Assembly: GCF_025502585.1 (NCBI RefSeq)
Contig: NZ_CP106679.1
Location: 124,001-188,000, forward strand
Direction: 5' to 3'
DNA length: 64,000 nt
Source: Reichenbachiella agarivorans
Lineage (GTDB): Bacteria > Bacteroidota > Bacteroidia > Cytophagales > Cyclobacteriaceae
Shown here: positions 16,994 to 25,913 of the stretch, one piece after another
How the letters are laid out: the number at the start of each line of letters is the position of its first letter
Position numbering within the stretch: position 1 is the stretch's first letter
Notes under the pieces: generated by a model
The model's database searches: none
Seen by the model: the letters and a program-made list of their open reading frames with translations, nothing else
Told to the model about the DNA's origin: nothing
Position numbers and translations under genes: made by a program

Positions 16994-18185
16994 AGGAATA
17001 CACTAAGTATTCCTTATTTTTTTTATACACCTCCTGACCTGCGGGTAAATACAAAAAGCCTGTGCTCTTGGCGAGATTGACCAAATCCCCGGATCCATTT
17101 CCGGCCTGAGGCATGGCGTACAATCGTCCTTGGTGACTTTGTAAACTTACCTGCACAAAATATCCTAAATCTGGCTTGAATACCACATCCTCAGTCAACA
17201 CTGCTACCGAGGTATCCGAATACGTGTGCAATTGCTTTGACAACCAAGGCATAAAATACACTTGAAAACACATCATGGTAGAAATGGGATTGCCTGGAAA
17301 TGCAAACACTGGTTTTTTCTGATGAATCCCAAACCAGAAAGGCTTCCCTGGTCTTTGAGCCACTGTATGAAATTGCTTTTCCACGCCAAGCTCTTCCAAT
17401 ACCTGGGGCAAAAAATCTGCTTTGCCTTTTGAAACACCTCCGCTCAACAAAAGCACGTCATGTGATTTCAAAATATGGGACAACTCCTTTGTCAATATTT
17501 CATAATCATCGAGGAGATGAAACATGCTACAAGACACACCCTTCATGGTCAATACCGACTCCATCATGACCACATTTGATTTTCTGATCTGATAGGCTTT
17601 GGGGATTTGAGCTACATCTACGAGCTCGTCTCCTGTCGAAACAATCGCCACTTTGGGGAATTTTTGGACATACGTTTCCATGCGACCTACGGTAGCCAAA
17701 ATCGCCAACACCCCTGCGTGAATCACTTGTCCAGGCGCTAGGAGCACCTCTCCTTCCTTCTGATCAGAACCTTGACGATGAACGTTCTTCCAACGAAAAC
17801 CTTGTTCATCACTGATGGTTGCAAAACGTCTGCCATCTTGATCATGGAATACTACATCCTCATAGCGAATAACCATATCACACGATGAGCCTAGTACTGC
17901 ACCTGTCATGACTTCCAGACATTGGTCATCACCCGAAATATTCTTGGCCGCTTCCCCCGCATACTGAACACCCGACACTTCAAACTCACGACGACCACTT
18001 ACATATGCTTCATATCCAATGGCAACACCATCCATCGTCACCCGATCAAAAGGTGGAAAATCCCGATCAGCTCTCACCTCCTCTGCCAACACTCTACCCA
18101 AGCTCTCGCCCAAACTGACTCGTTCGCTCCCCCAGCTGGCATGATGCTCATCTATAAATTTTCTAGCCTCTTCGACACTTATCAT
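16980..18185 (-). CDS. moeA: Molybdopterin molybdenumtransferase MoeA
   Basis: MoeA inserts molybdate into adenylylated molybdopterin, the last step of Moco synthesis. Recognised motifs are FDRVTMDGVAI near residue 45, VMTGAVLG, VSTGDELVD around residue 190, SGGVSKGKADF and FAFPGNPISTM. The length of 401 residues is standard for a single-domain-set MoeA. It is divergent from moaC, with 54 bp between starts, so the two share a control region. The last 14 bases overlap the small lipoprotein gene and its terminator on the opposite strand. Confidence 0.93.
   Translation of the reverse strand: MISVEEARKFIDEHHASWGSERVSLGESLGRVLAEEVRADRDFPPFDRVTMDGVAIGYEAYVSGRREFEVSGVQYAGEAAKNISGDDQCLEVMTGAVLGSSCDMVIRYEDVVFHDQDGRRFATISDEQGFRWKNVHRQGSDQKEGEVLLAPGQVIHAGVLAILATVGRMETYVQKFPKVAIVSTGDELVDVAQIPKAYQIRKSNVVMMESVLTMKGVSCSMFHLLDDYEILTKELSHILKSHDVLLLSGGVSKGKADFLPQVLEELGVEKQFHTVAQRPGKPFWFGIHQKKPVFAFPGNPISTMMCFQVYFMPWLSKQLHTYSDTSVAVLTEDVVFKPDLGYFVQVSLQSHQGRLYAMPQAGNGSGDLVNLAKSTGFLYLPAGQEVYKKNKEYLVYSFSPL
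16993..17024 (+). terminator. Rho-independent terminator after the small lipoprotein gene
   Basis: The arms AAGGAATAC (16993-17001) and GTATTCCTT (17007-17015) have a 5-base loop, followed by ATTTTTTTTA on the plus strand. The hairpin overlaps the last codons of moeA on the other strand, but its T-tract is only in plus orientation. Confidence 0.78.
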
Positions 18186-18197
18186 CTGTTGATCCTA

Positions 18198-18205
18198 TAA
18201 TTTTG
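18198..18205 (+). promoter_or_regulatory. -7 box (TAATTTTG) for moaC
   Basis: TAATTTTG fits TAnnTTTG and lies 35 bp before the moaC ATG in the moeA-moaC divergent spacer. A -33 element is not evident. Confidence 0.45.
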
Positions 18206-18239
18206 AATTAAAATTAACACTTCTCGACGCATTGCAATC

Positions 18240-18716
18240 ATGGAAAAAAGACTTTCACACGTAGATGACAACAATACCCCGGCTATGGTCAATGTCTCCA
18301 CCAAACAAACTACCCTCAGAACCGCTAAAGCCCGATCCATCATAGCAGTGAATGATGAAATCTTGGCATTGATAGAAAATGGCGACATCCAGTCTAAGAA
18401 AGGCCCTGTATTCCACACGGCGATTATCGCGGGTACGATGGGCGCCAAAAAAGCTGGTGATCTTATTCCTCTATGTCATCCAATTGGGATGGAAAGCTGT
18501 GACATCTCCATCGAAGTGATCGAAAGCAAAATTGTCATCTACTGTACCTGCAGCGTCACTGCCAAAACCGGTATTGAAATGGAAGCATTGACAGGCGCAA
18601 GTGTAGCAGCACTGACCATATACGACATGTGCAAAGCACTTTCTCACAACATAGTGATAGAAGAAACACGTTTGATCTCAAAAACTGGAGGAAAAAAAGA
18701 CTACTATCATGAGTAA
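18240..18716 (+). CDS. moaC: Cyclic pyranopterin monophosphate synthase MoaC
   Basis: MoaC converts the MoaA product into cyclic pyranopterin monophosphate, the second half of Moco step one. Family motifs are MVNVSTKQTTLRTAKA near the N-terminus, GPVFHTAIIAGTMGAKK, the active-site LIPLCHPIGM, GIEMEALTGASVAALTIYDM with the catalytic Asp-Met pair, and the C-terminal SKTGGKKDY with the conserved Lys. The length of 158 residues is normal. Its end overlaps the start of the mobA-like gene by 8 bp, so they form an operon. Confidence 0.94.
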   Translation: MEKRLSHVDDNNTPAMVNVSTKQTTLRTAKARSIIAVNDEILALIENGDIQSKKGPVFHTAIIAGTMGAKKAGDLIPLCHPIGMESCDISIEVIESKIVIYCTCSVTAKTGIEMEALTGASVAALTIYDMCKALSHNIVIEETRLISKTGGKKDYYHE

Positions 18717-19842
18717 AAAACATCTGAAACACGCCAAAATAACTAAACCCGATTTAGGTGTATTTGCACGAACAGAATTCTCTATTCTAGGAACTCCATG
18801 TAGTGAAATCAAACAATTGGCACAAATCATTTGCTCTGCTCTGTCTCCTCACTATCAAATCGCCTATGCAGATGCGGACCATCAAAGTGCGGATGACTCC
18901 AGCAACCTAGAAGGGAGCATCTTGGCTACAGGTAGTTCTATGGAATATGTCGATAAAATCGATTTTCATCGCTTTGATCAAAAGACCACTCTCAATCCTT
19001 GGCGCTACAAAACTCACTTTAGAGATCTGGATCTTGTCATCATCAATGGCAACCACTTCGAGTCCAACCGTCAAATTCTAGTAATAGACCCTCGAAAATC
19101 TCTAGAAAAAAAATTGCATAAACTCACCCAGGTGCAACTTGTTCTTTTTCTAAATGAAGAAAAAGTCATACCAGACTATCTACAAGAGCATATTCCTGGC
19201 ATAGAAAAAATCCCACAGTTCAAAATCAGTGAGACCGAAAAAATCATTCATTGGGTAAGACAACTGCTCACCCATGCTATCGCACCCATTCATGGATTGG
19301 TACTTGCTGGTGGCAAAAGTGAACGAATGGGACAAAACAAAGCCTTGATTGACTACCATGGCAAAAGCCAAAAGGCACACATGTATGACTTGTTATCAGC
19401 ATGTACCTCACAGGCCTTCTATTCTGTCCGAGAAAACCCAGAAGACACATCCGAGATCGCAGATACATTTACTGGATTGGGGCCTTATGGCGCTATTTTG
19501 TCTGCATTTAGAAGCAACCCCAATGTAGCGTGGTTGGTGACTGCTTGTGACCAGCCCTTCCTCACTCAAGAAGTGATTCAAAAACTGATATCGGATCGTA
19601 ATCCGTCCAAAGTTGCCACAGCATTTTACAACCCAGAAACAGACTTTCCTGAGCCTTTGATTACCATCTGGGAACCCAGAGCTTATGCTTATTTATTAGA
19701 CTTTTTATCTCAAGGGTATTCTTGTCCTCGCAAAGTACTGATCAATACTGACATAGAGTTGATCAAATTGGATGATACCAGTGTGCTCAGAAATGTCAAC
19801 ACCCCTGAAGAATACCGAGCTGCGAGGCAAGAGCTGGATTAA
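18709..19842 (+). CDS. mobA: Degenerate MobB-like domain fused to MobA-type guanylyltransferase
   Basis: The C-terminal half (from about residue 195) is a MobA-type nucleotidyltransferase: GLVLAGGKSERMGQNKALIDY, then VTACDQPFLT with the metal-binding Asp, and a C-terminal NVNTPEEY. It attaches GMP (or CMP) to molybdopterin. The N-terminal 190 residues have the size and strand pattern of a P-loop MobB domain (FSILGTPCSEIKQLAQII where a GxxxxGKT loop should lie, then LDLVIINGNH), but the Walker A Gly-Lys-Thr residues are absent. I read it as a MobB-like domain that has lost GTP binding, and this reading is an inference. The gene overlaps moaC by 8 bp and converges with moaE, sharing 4 bp. Confidence 0.8.
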   Translation: MSKKHLKHAKITKPDLGVFARTEFSILGTPCSEIKQLAQIICSALSPHYQIAYADADHQSADDSSNLEGSILATGSSMEYVDKIDFHRFDQKTTLNPWRYKTHFRDLDLVIINGNHFESNRQILVIDPRKSLEKKLHKLTQVQLVLFLNEEKVIPDYLQEHIPGIEKIPQFKISETEKIIHWVRQLLTHAIAPIHGLVLAGGKSERMGQNKALIDYHGKSQKAHMYDLLSACTSQAFYSVRENPEDTSEIADTFTGLGPYGAILSAFRSNPNVAWLVTACDQPFLTQEVIQKLISDRNPSKVATAFYNPETDFPEPLITIWEPRAYAYLLDFLSQGYSCPRKVLINTDIELIKLDDTSVLRNVNTPEEYRAARQELD

Positions 19843-20249
19843 GGGTGAGCTGACACCCAAACTTCTCCGTCTTCGAAACGTTCCTTTTTCCAAATCGGAA
19901 CCGTCTTCTTGAGTTCGTCGATGATAAACTTGCAAGCAAGAAAGGCGTCTTCTCGGTGAGGGGTAGCAACTGCTATGACGACTGCCTTTTGTCCTATCTC
20001 GACCAACCCCACCCTATGCACCACAGCATAATTGAGTATCGTCCATAGCTGACTAGCTCGATCCACTATCTTCTGAATTTCTTTGATAGCCATAGGTTCA
20101 TAAGCCTCAAAATCCAACTTTACCACTCGTTTCCCTCCTGTATTGTCACGCGTAGTACCCACGAAAATATCTACAGCTCCCGCACCAGGGTGACTCACTG
20201 CATCCAGTAATTCGTTGACATCTATCGGTTGTGATGTAATCCTAATCAT
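19839..20249 (-). CDS. moaE: Molybdopterin synthase catalytic subunit MoaE
   Basis: MoaE is the large subunit of molybdopterin synthase, which transfers two sulfurs from thiocarboxylated MoaD to cyclic pyranopterin monophosphate. Motifs are GAVDIFVGTTRDNTGG, LDFEAYEPMA, HRVGLVEIGQ, ATPHREDAFLAC and the catalytic-lysine segment KKTVPIWKKERF. The length of 136 residues is typical. It overlaps the moaD stop by one base, so translation is probably coupled. Confidence 0.94.
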   Translation of the reverse strand: MIRITSQPIDVNELLDAVSHPGAGAVDIFVGTTRDNTGGKRVVKLDFEAYEPMAIKEIQKIVDRASQLWTILNYAVVHRVGLVEIGQKAVVIAVATPHREDAFLACKFIIDELKKTVPIWKKERFEDGEVWVSAHP

Positions 20250-20491
20250 TATCCTCCGCTCACTGGTGGTATTATGGCCAATTCATCGCCTTGTTGCACG
20301 ATGTAATCATCATCTACATAGTCTTCATTGACAGCTAGTAGCACAGAGTTTAATTTATTAAATGCAGCGTACTTTGATTTTAGCTCATCCACTATTTCAG
20401 CCACAGTTTGTCCGTCCTTGATTTCCATATCAAAGGTACTTGTGCCCAAAATATCTCTCGCTATCCCAAATGCCAAAATGGATATTTGCAT
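20249..20491 (-). CDS. moaD: Molybdopterin synthase sulfur-carrier subunit MoaD
   Basis: This 80-residue ubiquitin-like protein ends in the required Gly-Gly (IIPPVSGG), which becomes a thiocarboxylate. Conserved features are VAEIVDELKSKY, NSVLLAVNEDYV and the QQGDELAIIPP turn before the tail. It is the first gene of the moaD-moaE pair, divergent from the DUF7009-moaA pair with about 120 bp between. Confidence 0.93.
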   Translation of the reverse strand: MQISILAFGIARDILGTSTFDMEIKDGQTVAEIVDELKSKYAAFNKLNSVLLAVNEDYVDDDYIVQQGDELAIIPPVSGG

Positions 20492-20610
20492 ATTGTTGAT
20501 TTAAAACTCAAATATAATTTCCTTCTAGCGAACTATACCGTTCATAACCAACAACTACAATAAATCCGAAGAATTCTATTCCAGAGATCAAAGAAGGAGT
20601 AATTTTGAAG

Positions 20611-20970
20611 ATGAAATTGAGAATCTTAAACAATTCGATTCGCCTTAGACTGAACCAGACAGAAGTTAACACATTCGCTCAAGAAGGCATAGTATCTGCA
20701 GAACTACAATTCGGAATCAACAGCCTCGTCTACTCCCTCAAAAGAGATCATAAATCGCAAAAAGTAGAGGCCAATTTTGAAGGAAATGAGATTAGTATTT
20801 TAGTTCCAGTAGCGATTGCCGATCAGTGGATATTGCCAGAAGAAGTCGGATTTGAAAATGATGATCAAGCCAAAGTTAAATTGCTGATCGAAAAAGATTT
20901 TCAATGTCTACACAAAAGACCCAATGAAGATGAAAGTGATAGCTTTCCAAACCCACTAGCCACACGCTGA
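20611..20970 (+). CDS. DUF7009-like protein encoded beside moaA
   Basis: I start at ATG 20611 (MKLRILNNSIRLRLNQTEV) rather than the TTG 6 bases earlier, because MKxRIxxNSIRLRL is how the family typically begins. The 119-residue soluble protein resembles the DUF7009 family, whose function is unknown. It ends 8 bp before the moaA start on the same strand and lies within the Moco cluster, so a part in molybdenum metabolism is a reasonable guess from context only. The last 15 residues (NEDESDSFPNPLATR) look unstructured. Confidence 0.7.
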   Translation: MKLRILNNSIRLRLNQTEVNTFAQEGIVSAELQFGINSLVYSLKRDHKSQKVEANFEGNEISILVPVAIADQWILPEEVGFENDDQAKVKLLIEKDFQCLHKRPNEDESDSFPNPLATR

Positions 20971-20978
20971 ACCTACTG

Positions 20979-21986
20979 ATGAACACAGCGAAGGAAAATA
21001 TATTGATGGACAAATGGGGTAGACAAATGGACTACCTCCGAATCGCTGTGACGGACCGATGCAATCTTCGCTGCTTCTACTGCATGCCCGCAGAGGGAAT
21101 CCAATACCTCCCGAAAAAGGATCTATTGAGCTATGAAGAGATCATCCGAATCACTCAAATCCTAGCAGAACTAGGTGTAAAAAAAGTAAGAATCACGGGT
21201 GGGGAGCCCTTTCTCCGCAAAGACCTGATGTCACTACTCCACCAGATAAAATCCATCGACGGAATAGAATCTCTCAATCTCACTACCAATGGCGTGCTGA
21301 CCTATCCCCATTTGGATGAATTAAAGGATTTGGGTATCGATCATGTCAATCTCAGCTTGGATAGTTTGGATAGAAACAATTTCTTGGAGATCACTAGAAG
21401 AGATGAGTTTGACAAAGTCATGGATACACTCCATGGTTTGGTGGCTAGAAATATCAAAACCAAAATCAACATGGTAGTGATGCAAGGTAAAAACCACCAC
21501 GAAGTATCTGCCATGGCCAGATTGGCTGAAGATAAAAACATCTCCGTTCGCTTCATTGAAGAAATGCCATTCAATGGGTCTACTTTTCATCAGGAAGAAA
21601 ATTGGAATGCTACCCAAATATTGAACGAACTACGCAACAGCTATCCCACAATTGAAAAGATCGCAGATGAGAAAAACTCACCCTCTACTGAATACCAAAT
21701 CCCAGAATTCAAAGGAACAGTAGGGATCATAGCAGCCTATACGAGGACGTTTTGTGGGACCTGCAATCGTCTGCGAATCACTGCTACTGGCCACATCAAA
21801 AATTGCCTATATGATGAAGGTGTATTGGATACCCGACAGCTACTCCGAGGCAACTATACAGACCAAGAAATCAAAGCAGAATTGCTCTCAGTCGTGCAAA
21901 AAAAGGAAGCCAACGGCTTCTTGGCAGAAGCTAACAGAAAAAACAATGCACCAATCACCGAATCTATGTCAACCATAGGTGGGTGA
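20979..21986 (+). CDS. moaA: GTP 3',8-cyclase MoaA
   Basis: This radical-SAM enzyme begins Moco synthesis by rearranging GTP. The first cluster is held by CNLRCFYC near residue 32 (the CxxxCxxC motif). The SAM-binding GGEP is in RITGGEPFLR, LTTNG follows, and the second cluster by CGTCNRLRITATGHIKNC near the C-terminus. The protein ends in Gly-Gly, which is essential in this family. Translation begins at ATG 20979 or at the later Met of MDKWGRQMDYLRIAVTDR. It ends one base before the stop of the convergent hypothetical gene. Confidence 0.94.
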   Translation: MNTAKENILMDKWGRQMDYLRIAVTDRCNLRCFYCMPAEGIQYLPKKDLLSYEEIIRITQILAELGVKKVRITGGEPFLRKDLMSLLHQIKSIDGIESLNLTTNGVLTYPHLDELKDLGIDHVNLSLDSLDRNNFLEITRRDEFDKVMDTLHGLVARNIKTKINMVVMQGKNHHEVSAMARLAEDKNISVRFIEEMPFNGSTFHQEENWNATQILNELRNSYPTIEKIADEKNSPSTEYQIPEFKGTVGIIAAYTRTFCGTCNRLRITATGHIKNCLYDEGVLDTRQLLRGNYTDQEIKAELLSVVQKKEANGFLAEANRKNNAPITESMSTIGG

Positions 21987-22739
21987 TCAGAATACTCTCC
22001 TGATAGAAATAACCGCCTGGTCTACCATGGGTATGAATCGCTTGTCCTTGTATTGATAGAATTTGACTGCCAACACCAAGACAGTCGCTGTATTGTAGGA
22101 AATCAACCCACATTCCATCAACCTCAACTGGGAAGTCATCGGTTGCGTTGAGATTTTCAGAATCGGCAACATGGGGGTCTGGTAGTGTCCAAATTTGCTG
22201 TCCGTACTTGGAGATATCATCTCAAAAATCTCCGACTTCCGTTGGAAATCTGACAATGAAATAAGACTGGCAGAAATCTTGAAATTGGTGGCTCCTTCTG
22301 GAACTTCAAGGTCATTTTCGGGAACGAAGGAAGGGATATGCAATATCGCATGACCTTTGTGTGCTCCCGGTTTGATACAAAGCTTGGTGCGAACTGAACT
22401 ATCAAATGATGTGTTTTCATTCAAGTCAAACCCCACCAAATCCTCAGCAATTTGATTCAACGAAAGCTTATTTGAATTGTCAAGTGAACTATTGATTTGT
22501 GAAGCAAGTTTCTTAGAACTGTACGCGCTAGTCATCGCATCCAATTCCATCCCCAACCCTTGATGGATGACCTTGCTGATATATGTTGCTACTGCAAACT
22601 TGTTTTTAAAAGGAATTTCACTTTCCTGACTAAGGCTTGTCGATGTAGGCTTGCTGTAGATATTGTTTTTTTGAGTGGTGATGGATCCTAATCCATCCGA
22701 ATAAAGATAAGTACTACGTAATTCGAGGTGTGTTGACAT
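21987..22739 (-). CDS. Hypothetical protein, 250 aa
   Basis: I do not recognise this protein. It has no signal peptide, no membrane helix and one Cys pair far apart (KLCIKPG, MECGLIS). The middle is rich in Ser and Asn (SSKKLASQINSSLDNSNK), and the C-terminal half is beta-rich (TNFKISASLISLSDFQ). The start codon is ATG at 22739. The gene abuts moaA end to end. About 200 bp of AT-rich sequence with no recognisable feature separate it from the next gene. Confidence 0.6.
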   Translation of the reverse strand: MSTHLELRSTYLYSDGLGSITTQKNNIYSKPTSTSLSQESEIPFKNKFAVATYISKVIHQGLGMELDAMTSAYSSKKLASQINSSLDNSNKLSLNQIAEDLVGFDLNENTSFDSSVRTKLCIKPGAHKGHAILHIPSFVPENDLEVPEGATNFKISASLISLSDFQRKSEIFEMISPSTDSKFGHYQTPMLPILKISTQPMTSQLRLMECGLISYNTATVLVLAVKFYQYKDKRFIPMVDQAVISIRRVF

Positions 22740-22942
22740 AGCTGTTTTTGCAATTCCATTTTGGGTTCACTTGCCACAAGTGAAACAGGTTAATTTTTCA
22801 GTACGAACGAATATAAAAAATTAATTTAATAAAACAAGATGAAACACCTTAATATCAGACGTTTATACAAGTTGAAAGGAGAGATTTAAGTAAATACACT
22901 ACTTAGCACAGCTATCCATACGACCTTTTCGCAGCTTATCGT

Positions 22943-23650
22943 TTACTGAGACAAAAATCTATTTCTAAGTAGTTGTGCAACTTTAGGGATTCCAGTAGTT
23001 GCCATTTCTTCCAAAAGATACAATTCAGCAGAAGAGTTTAATTCAGGCATTCTTGGATCTACTACATATTTGGGCACCGAAGGTTTGGCATAATGCATGA
23101 GTCCAGCAGCTGGATAAACCACCATGGATGTACCTACAATGATAAGCGCATCTGCAACCCGTACTTTCTCAACAGCCAAATCCATCATAGGCACCATCTC
23201 GCCGAACCAGACAATATGCGGGCGCAATTGCGACCCTTTTTCGCATTTGTCACCTAGCTTTAATTCCCATCCATCAAGATCATACACCAATCTTTCGTCC
23301 AAGGTACTCCTGACTTTGAATAGCTCACCATGCAGATGAATAACGCTGGTAGAACCAGCTCTCTCATGTAGGTTATCGACATTCTGAGTAATGACCGTAA
23401 CCTCAAAATCGCTTTCCAGTCCTGCAATGGAGAGGTGACCTGTGTTGGGTTGAGCACCCAAGGCTTGCTTTCTCCGCTGGTTATAAAAATCCAAAACCAA
23501 GCTTCTATTTTTAGACCAACCTTGAGGTGTAGCTACCTCCATCACGTCATGACCTTCCCACAAACCATCTGAATCTCGAAAAGTCTTGATACCACTTTCT
23601 GCACTGATACCAGCACCAGTCAATACCACTATTTTCTTCTTTATTTTCAT
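22943..23650 (-). CDS. cobB: Sir2-family NAD-dependent protein deacylase
   Basis: Sirtuins remove acyl groups from lysine using NAD. The Rossmann motif is VVLTGAGISAESGIKTFRDSDGLW at the N-terminus. ITQNVDNLHERAG supplies the NAD pocket, HLHGE the catalytic His, and VGTSMVVYPAAGL the C-terminal site. The YNQRRKQ segment has the Tyr and Arg found in class III desuccinylase/demalonylase sirtuins. Only one Cys (DKCEKGS) remains where class members usually hold zinc with four. I recall other Bacteroidota sirtuins lacking these too, so this may be a lineage trait. Confidence 0.88.
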   Translation of the reverse strand: MKIKKKIVVLTGAGISAESGIKTFRDSDGLWEGHDVMEVATPQGWSKNRSLVLDFYNQRRKQALGAQPNTGHLSIAGLESDFEVTVITQNVDNLHERAGSTSVIHLHGELFKVRSTLDERLVYDLDGWELKLGDKCEKGSQLRPHIVWFGEMVPMMDLAVEKVRVADALIIVGTSMVVYPAAGLMHYAKPSVPKYVVDPRMPELNSSAELYLLEEMATTGIPKVAQLLRNRFLSQ

Positions 23651-23764
23651 AATTATATTATTTCCTCTGTCATAAGTAAGTCCATTTTATGATTTTAATC
23701 ACACCATCTCTACTATTTTCATTCTATCATTGCGACATTTAAAGCACTAACTAAACATCAAGCC

Positions 23765-25870
23765 ATGTCCAATTCTGTGTTTATCTCCACGATAGAACCC
23801 AACTCAGGCAAATCACTGATTTCACTTGGTCTCATGGAGCTTTTGCTCCGAAAATCTGATAAAATTGGTTATTTCAAACCTATCATAAAAGGGAAACAAA
23901 AAAATAAGGATCATCATACCGAATTGATGTTGAAGTATTTCAATCTCAATCAAAATTATGAAGACACCTATGTATTCACAGGAGATCAGGTCAACAACAT
24001 GTTGGGATCAGGTCAACAAGAACAGGTCATAGATCAAATCATTGACAAATACAAAACCTTTGAAAAGCAACACGACTTTGTACTCATCGAAGGAACGGAC
24101 TTTGTAGGAGACAACATAGCCTTTGAGTTTGAACTCAATGCTGCCATAGCCAAAAACCTGAGCAGCCCTGTACTCATCGTCGGTTCTGGACAGTCCAAAA
24201 CGCCAGAAGTAACCACCAGTGCCCTCAAGTTTGCTCTAGACTCCTTTGAACTAGAAGAGTGCGAAGTAATAGGTGCCATCATCAATCGTGTCGATGAAGA
24301 GGAAATTGACTCATTCAAAACCATGCTCAAGAAGAAACTAGGTGGTACTGGCAAGAACAAAGAACTCTCGGTCATCCCAAACAACAAGCTGTTGAGTAGT
24401 CCAAGTGTCGCTGAGATAGCCGACCAACTCAATGCAAAGGTAATTTTTGGTGAGGAACTAGTTCATCAGAAATTGGTCGATAGATTCTCGGTGGCCGGCA
24501 TGACTCTGTCCAATTACTTGACCTTCCTGACGGAAAATTGTGCGGTTGTTGCTTCGGCAGATAGAGGTGAAATCATCATGGGAGCCTTGCAAGCACATCA
24601 ATCTACCACCTACCCCAATATATCGGCTATCATACTGACGGGAGGATTTGATATTCCCGATTCCATCTACAAGCTATTGGAGGGACTAGCTACGACCGTA
24701 CCGATTCTCAAAGTAAGTCCCAATACTTTCCAAACTGCTGTTCACCTCAATGAGGTAAAGTCCAATCTGTCCATACACAATCCAGACAAGATCAAATTGG
24801 CACTGAAATACTTCAACGATCAGATTGATGCTACGAATTTGGAGAATAAAATCATCGGATTCAAGCCAAAAGGCATGACGCCCAAGATGTTTAAGTACAA
24901 TCTGAATCAAATGGCCCTGTCTCAGAAAATGCACATCGTATTGCCAGAGGGCAATGATGACAGAATCCTAAGAGCTGCCGAACAACTGCAAGTACTCAAC
25001 ATCGTCAAGCTAACTCTCTTGTATAGAGATCCAGAAGTGGTCATACACAAAATCAAAGAACTGGGGTTGAACATTGACCTGAAAAAAATCGACATCATTG
25101 CTCCCGCACAATCACCCAATTTCCTCAAATACGTCAAGCAGCTGTATGAATACCGTAAAGACAAAGGTGTGACCCTAGATGTAGCTGAAGATTTGATGAA
25201 CGACGTGTCTTACTTTGGCACCATGATGGTACAGATGGGAGATGCCGACGGCATGGTGTCGGGTGCAGTCAATACTACCCAGCATACCATCAGACCAGCC
25301 TTGCAGTTTGTCAAAACACAACCTGGAATCAAGGTAGTTTCATCGGTCTTCTTTATGTGCCTTGACAATCGTGTATTGGTATATGGGGATTGCGCTGTGA
25401 ACCCCAACCCTACTGCTGAGCAATTGGCAGAGATTGCTGTCTCATCTGCCAAAACAGCCCAAGCTTTTGGAGTAGAGCCTAAGGTAGCGATGCTTTCCTA
25501 CTCATCAGGTGCGTCTGGCAAAGGTGAAGAGGTCGAAAAAGTACGTAAAGCAACCGAACTGGCGAAAGTCCTTGCTCCTGAGCTACTCATCGAAGGGCCT
25601 ATCCAATACGATGCGGCCGTTGATCCCGAAGTAGGGTTGAAAAAAATGCCAGATTCGCAAGTCGCTGGTCAAGCCACAGTCTTGATCTTTCCCGATCTCA
25701 ACACTGGCAACAATACCTACAAAGCAGTGCAACGAGAAACGGGAGCCATAGCCATTGGACCTGTGCTCCAAGGGCTCAACAAGCCTGTCAATGACCTCAG
25801 CAGAGGTTGTACCGTAGAAGATATTGTCAACACGGTCATCATCACGGCCATTCAATCACAAAAAAACTAA
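23765..25870 (+). CDS. pta: Phosphate acetyltransferase
   Basis: The enzyme interconverts acetyl-CoA and acetyl phosphate. It is the long form of 701 residues. An AAA/DTB-synthetase-like N-terminus (FISTIEPNSGKSLISLGLME, Walker A) is followed by a DRTGG-like middle (about 215-320) and the catalytic domain (about 370-695). The catalytic domain is marked by MHIVLPEGNDDRILRAAEQ, GDADGMVSGAVNTT, MLSYSSGASGKGEEVEKV and the C-terminal GPVLQGLNKPVNDLSRG. Acetate kinase follows after 43 bp, so the two are one operon for acetate formation or acetate uptake. Confidence 0.93.
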   Translation: MSNSVFISTIEPNSGKSLISLGLMELLLRKSDKIGYFKPIIKGKQKNKDHHTELMLKYFNLNQNYEDTYVFTGDQVNNMLGSGQQEQVIDQIIDKYKTFEKQHDFVLIEGTDFVGDNIAFEFELNAAIAKNLSSPVLIVGSGQSKTPEVTTSALKFALDSFELEECEVIGAIINRVDEEEIDSFKTMLKKKLGGTGKNKELSVIPNNKLLSSPSVAEIADQLNAKVIFGEELVHQKLVDRFSVAGMTLSNYLTFLTENCAVVASADRGEIIMGALQAHQSTTYPNISAIILTGGFDIPDSIYKLLEGLATTVPILKVSPNTFQTAVHLNEVKSNLSIHNPDKIKLALKYFNDQIDATNLENKIIGFKPKGMTPKMFKYNLNQMALSQKMHIVLPEGNDDRILRAAEQLQVLNIVKLTLLYRDPEVVIHKIKELGLNIDLKKIDIIAPAQSPNFLKYVKQLYEYRKDKGVTLDVAEDLMNDVSYFGTMMVQMGDADGMVSGAVNTTQHTIRPALQFVKTQPGIKVVSSVFFMCLDNRVLVYGDCAVNPNPTAEQLAEIAVSSAKTAQAFGVEPKVAMLSYSSGASGKGEEVEKVRKATELAKVLAPELLIEGPIQYDAAVDPEVGLKKMPDSQVAGQATVLIFPDLNTGNNTYKAVQRETGAIAIGPVLQGLNKPVNDLSRGCTVEDIVNTVIITAIQSQKN

Positions 25871-25913
25871 CCAGGCAGGAATTCATTTTCCTAGTGGATT
25901 AAATTCTTATCAA

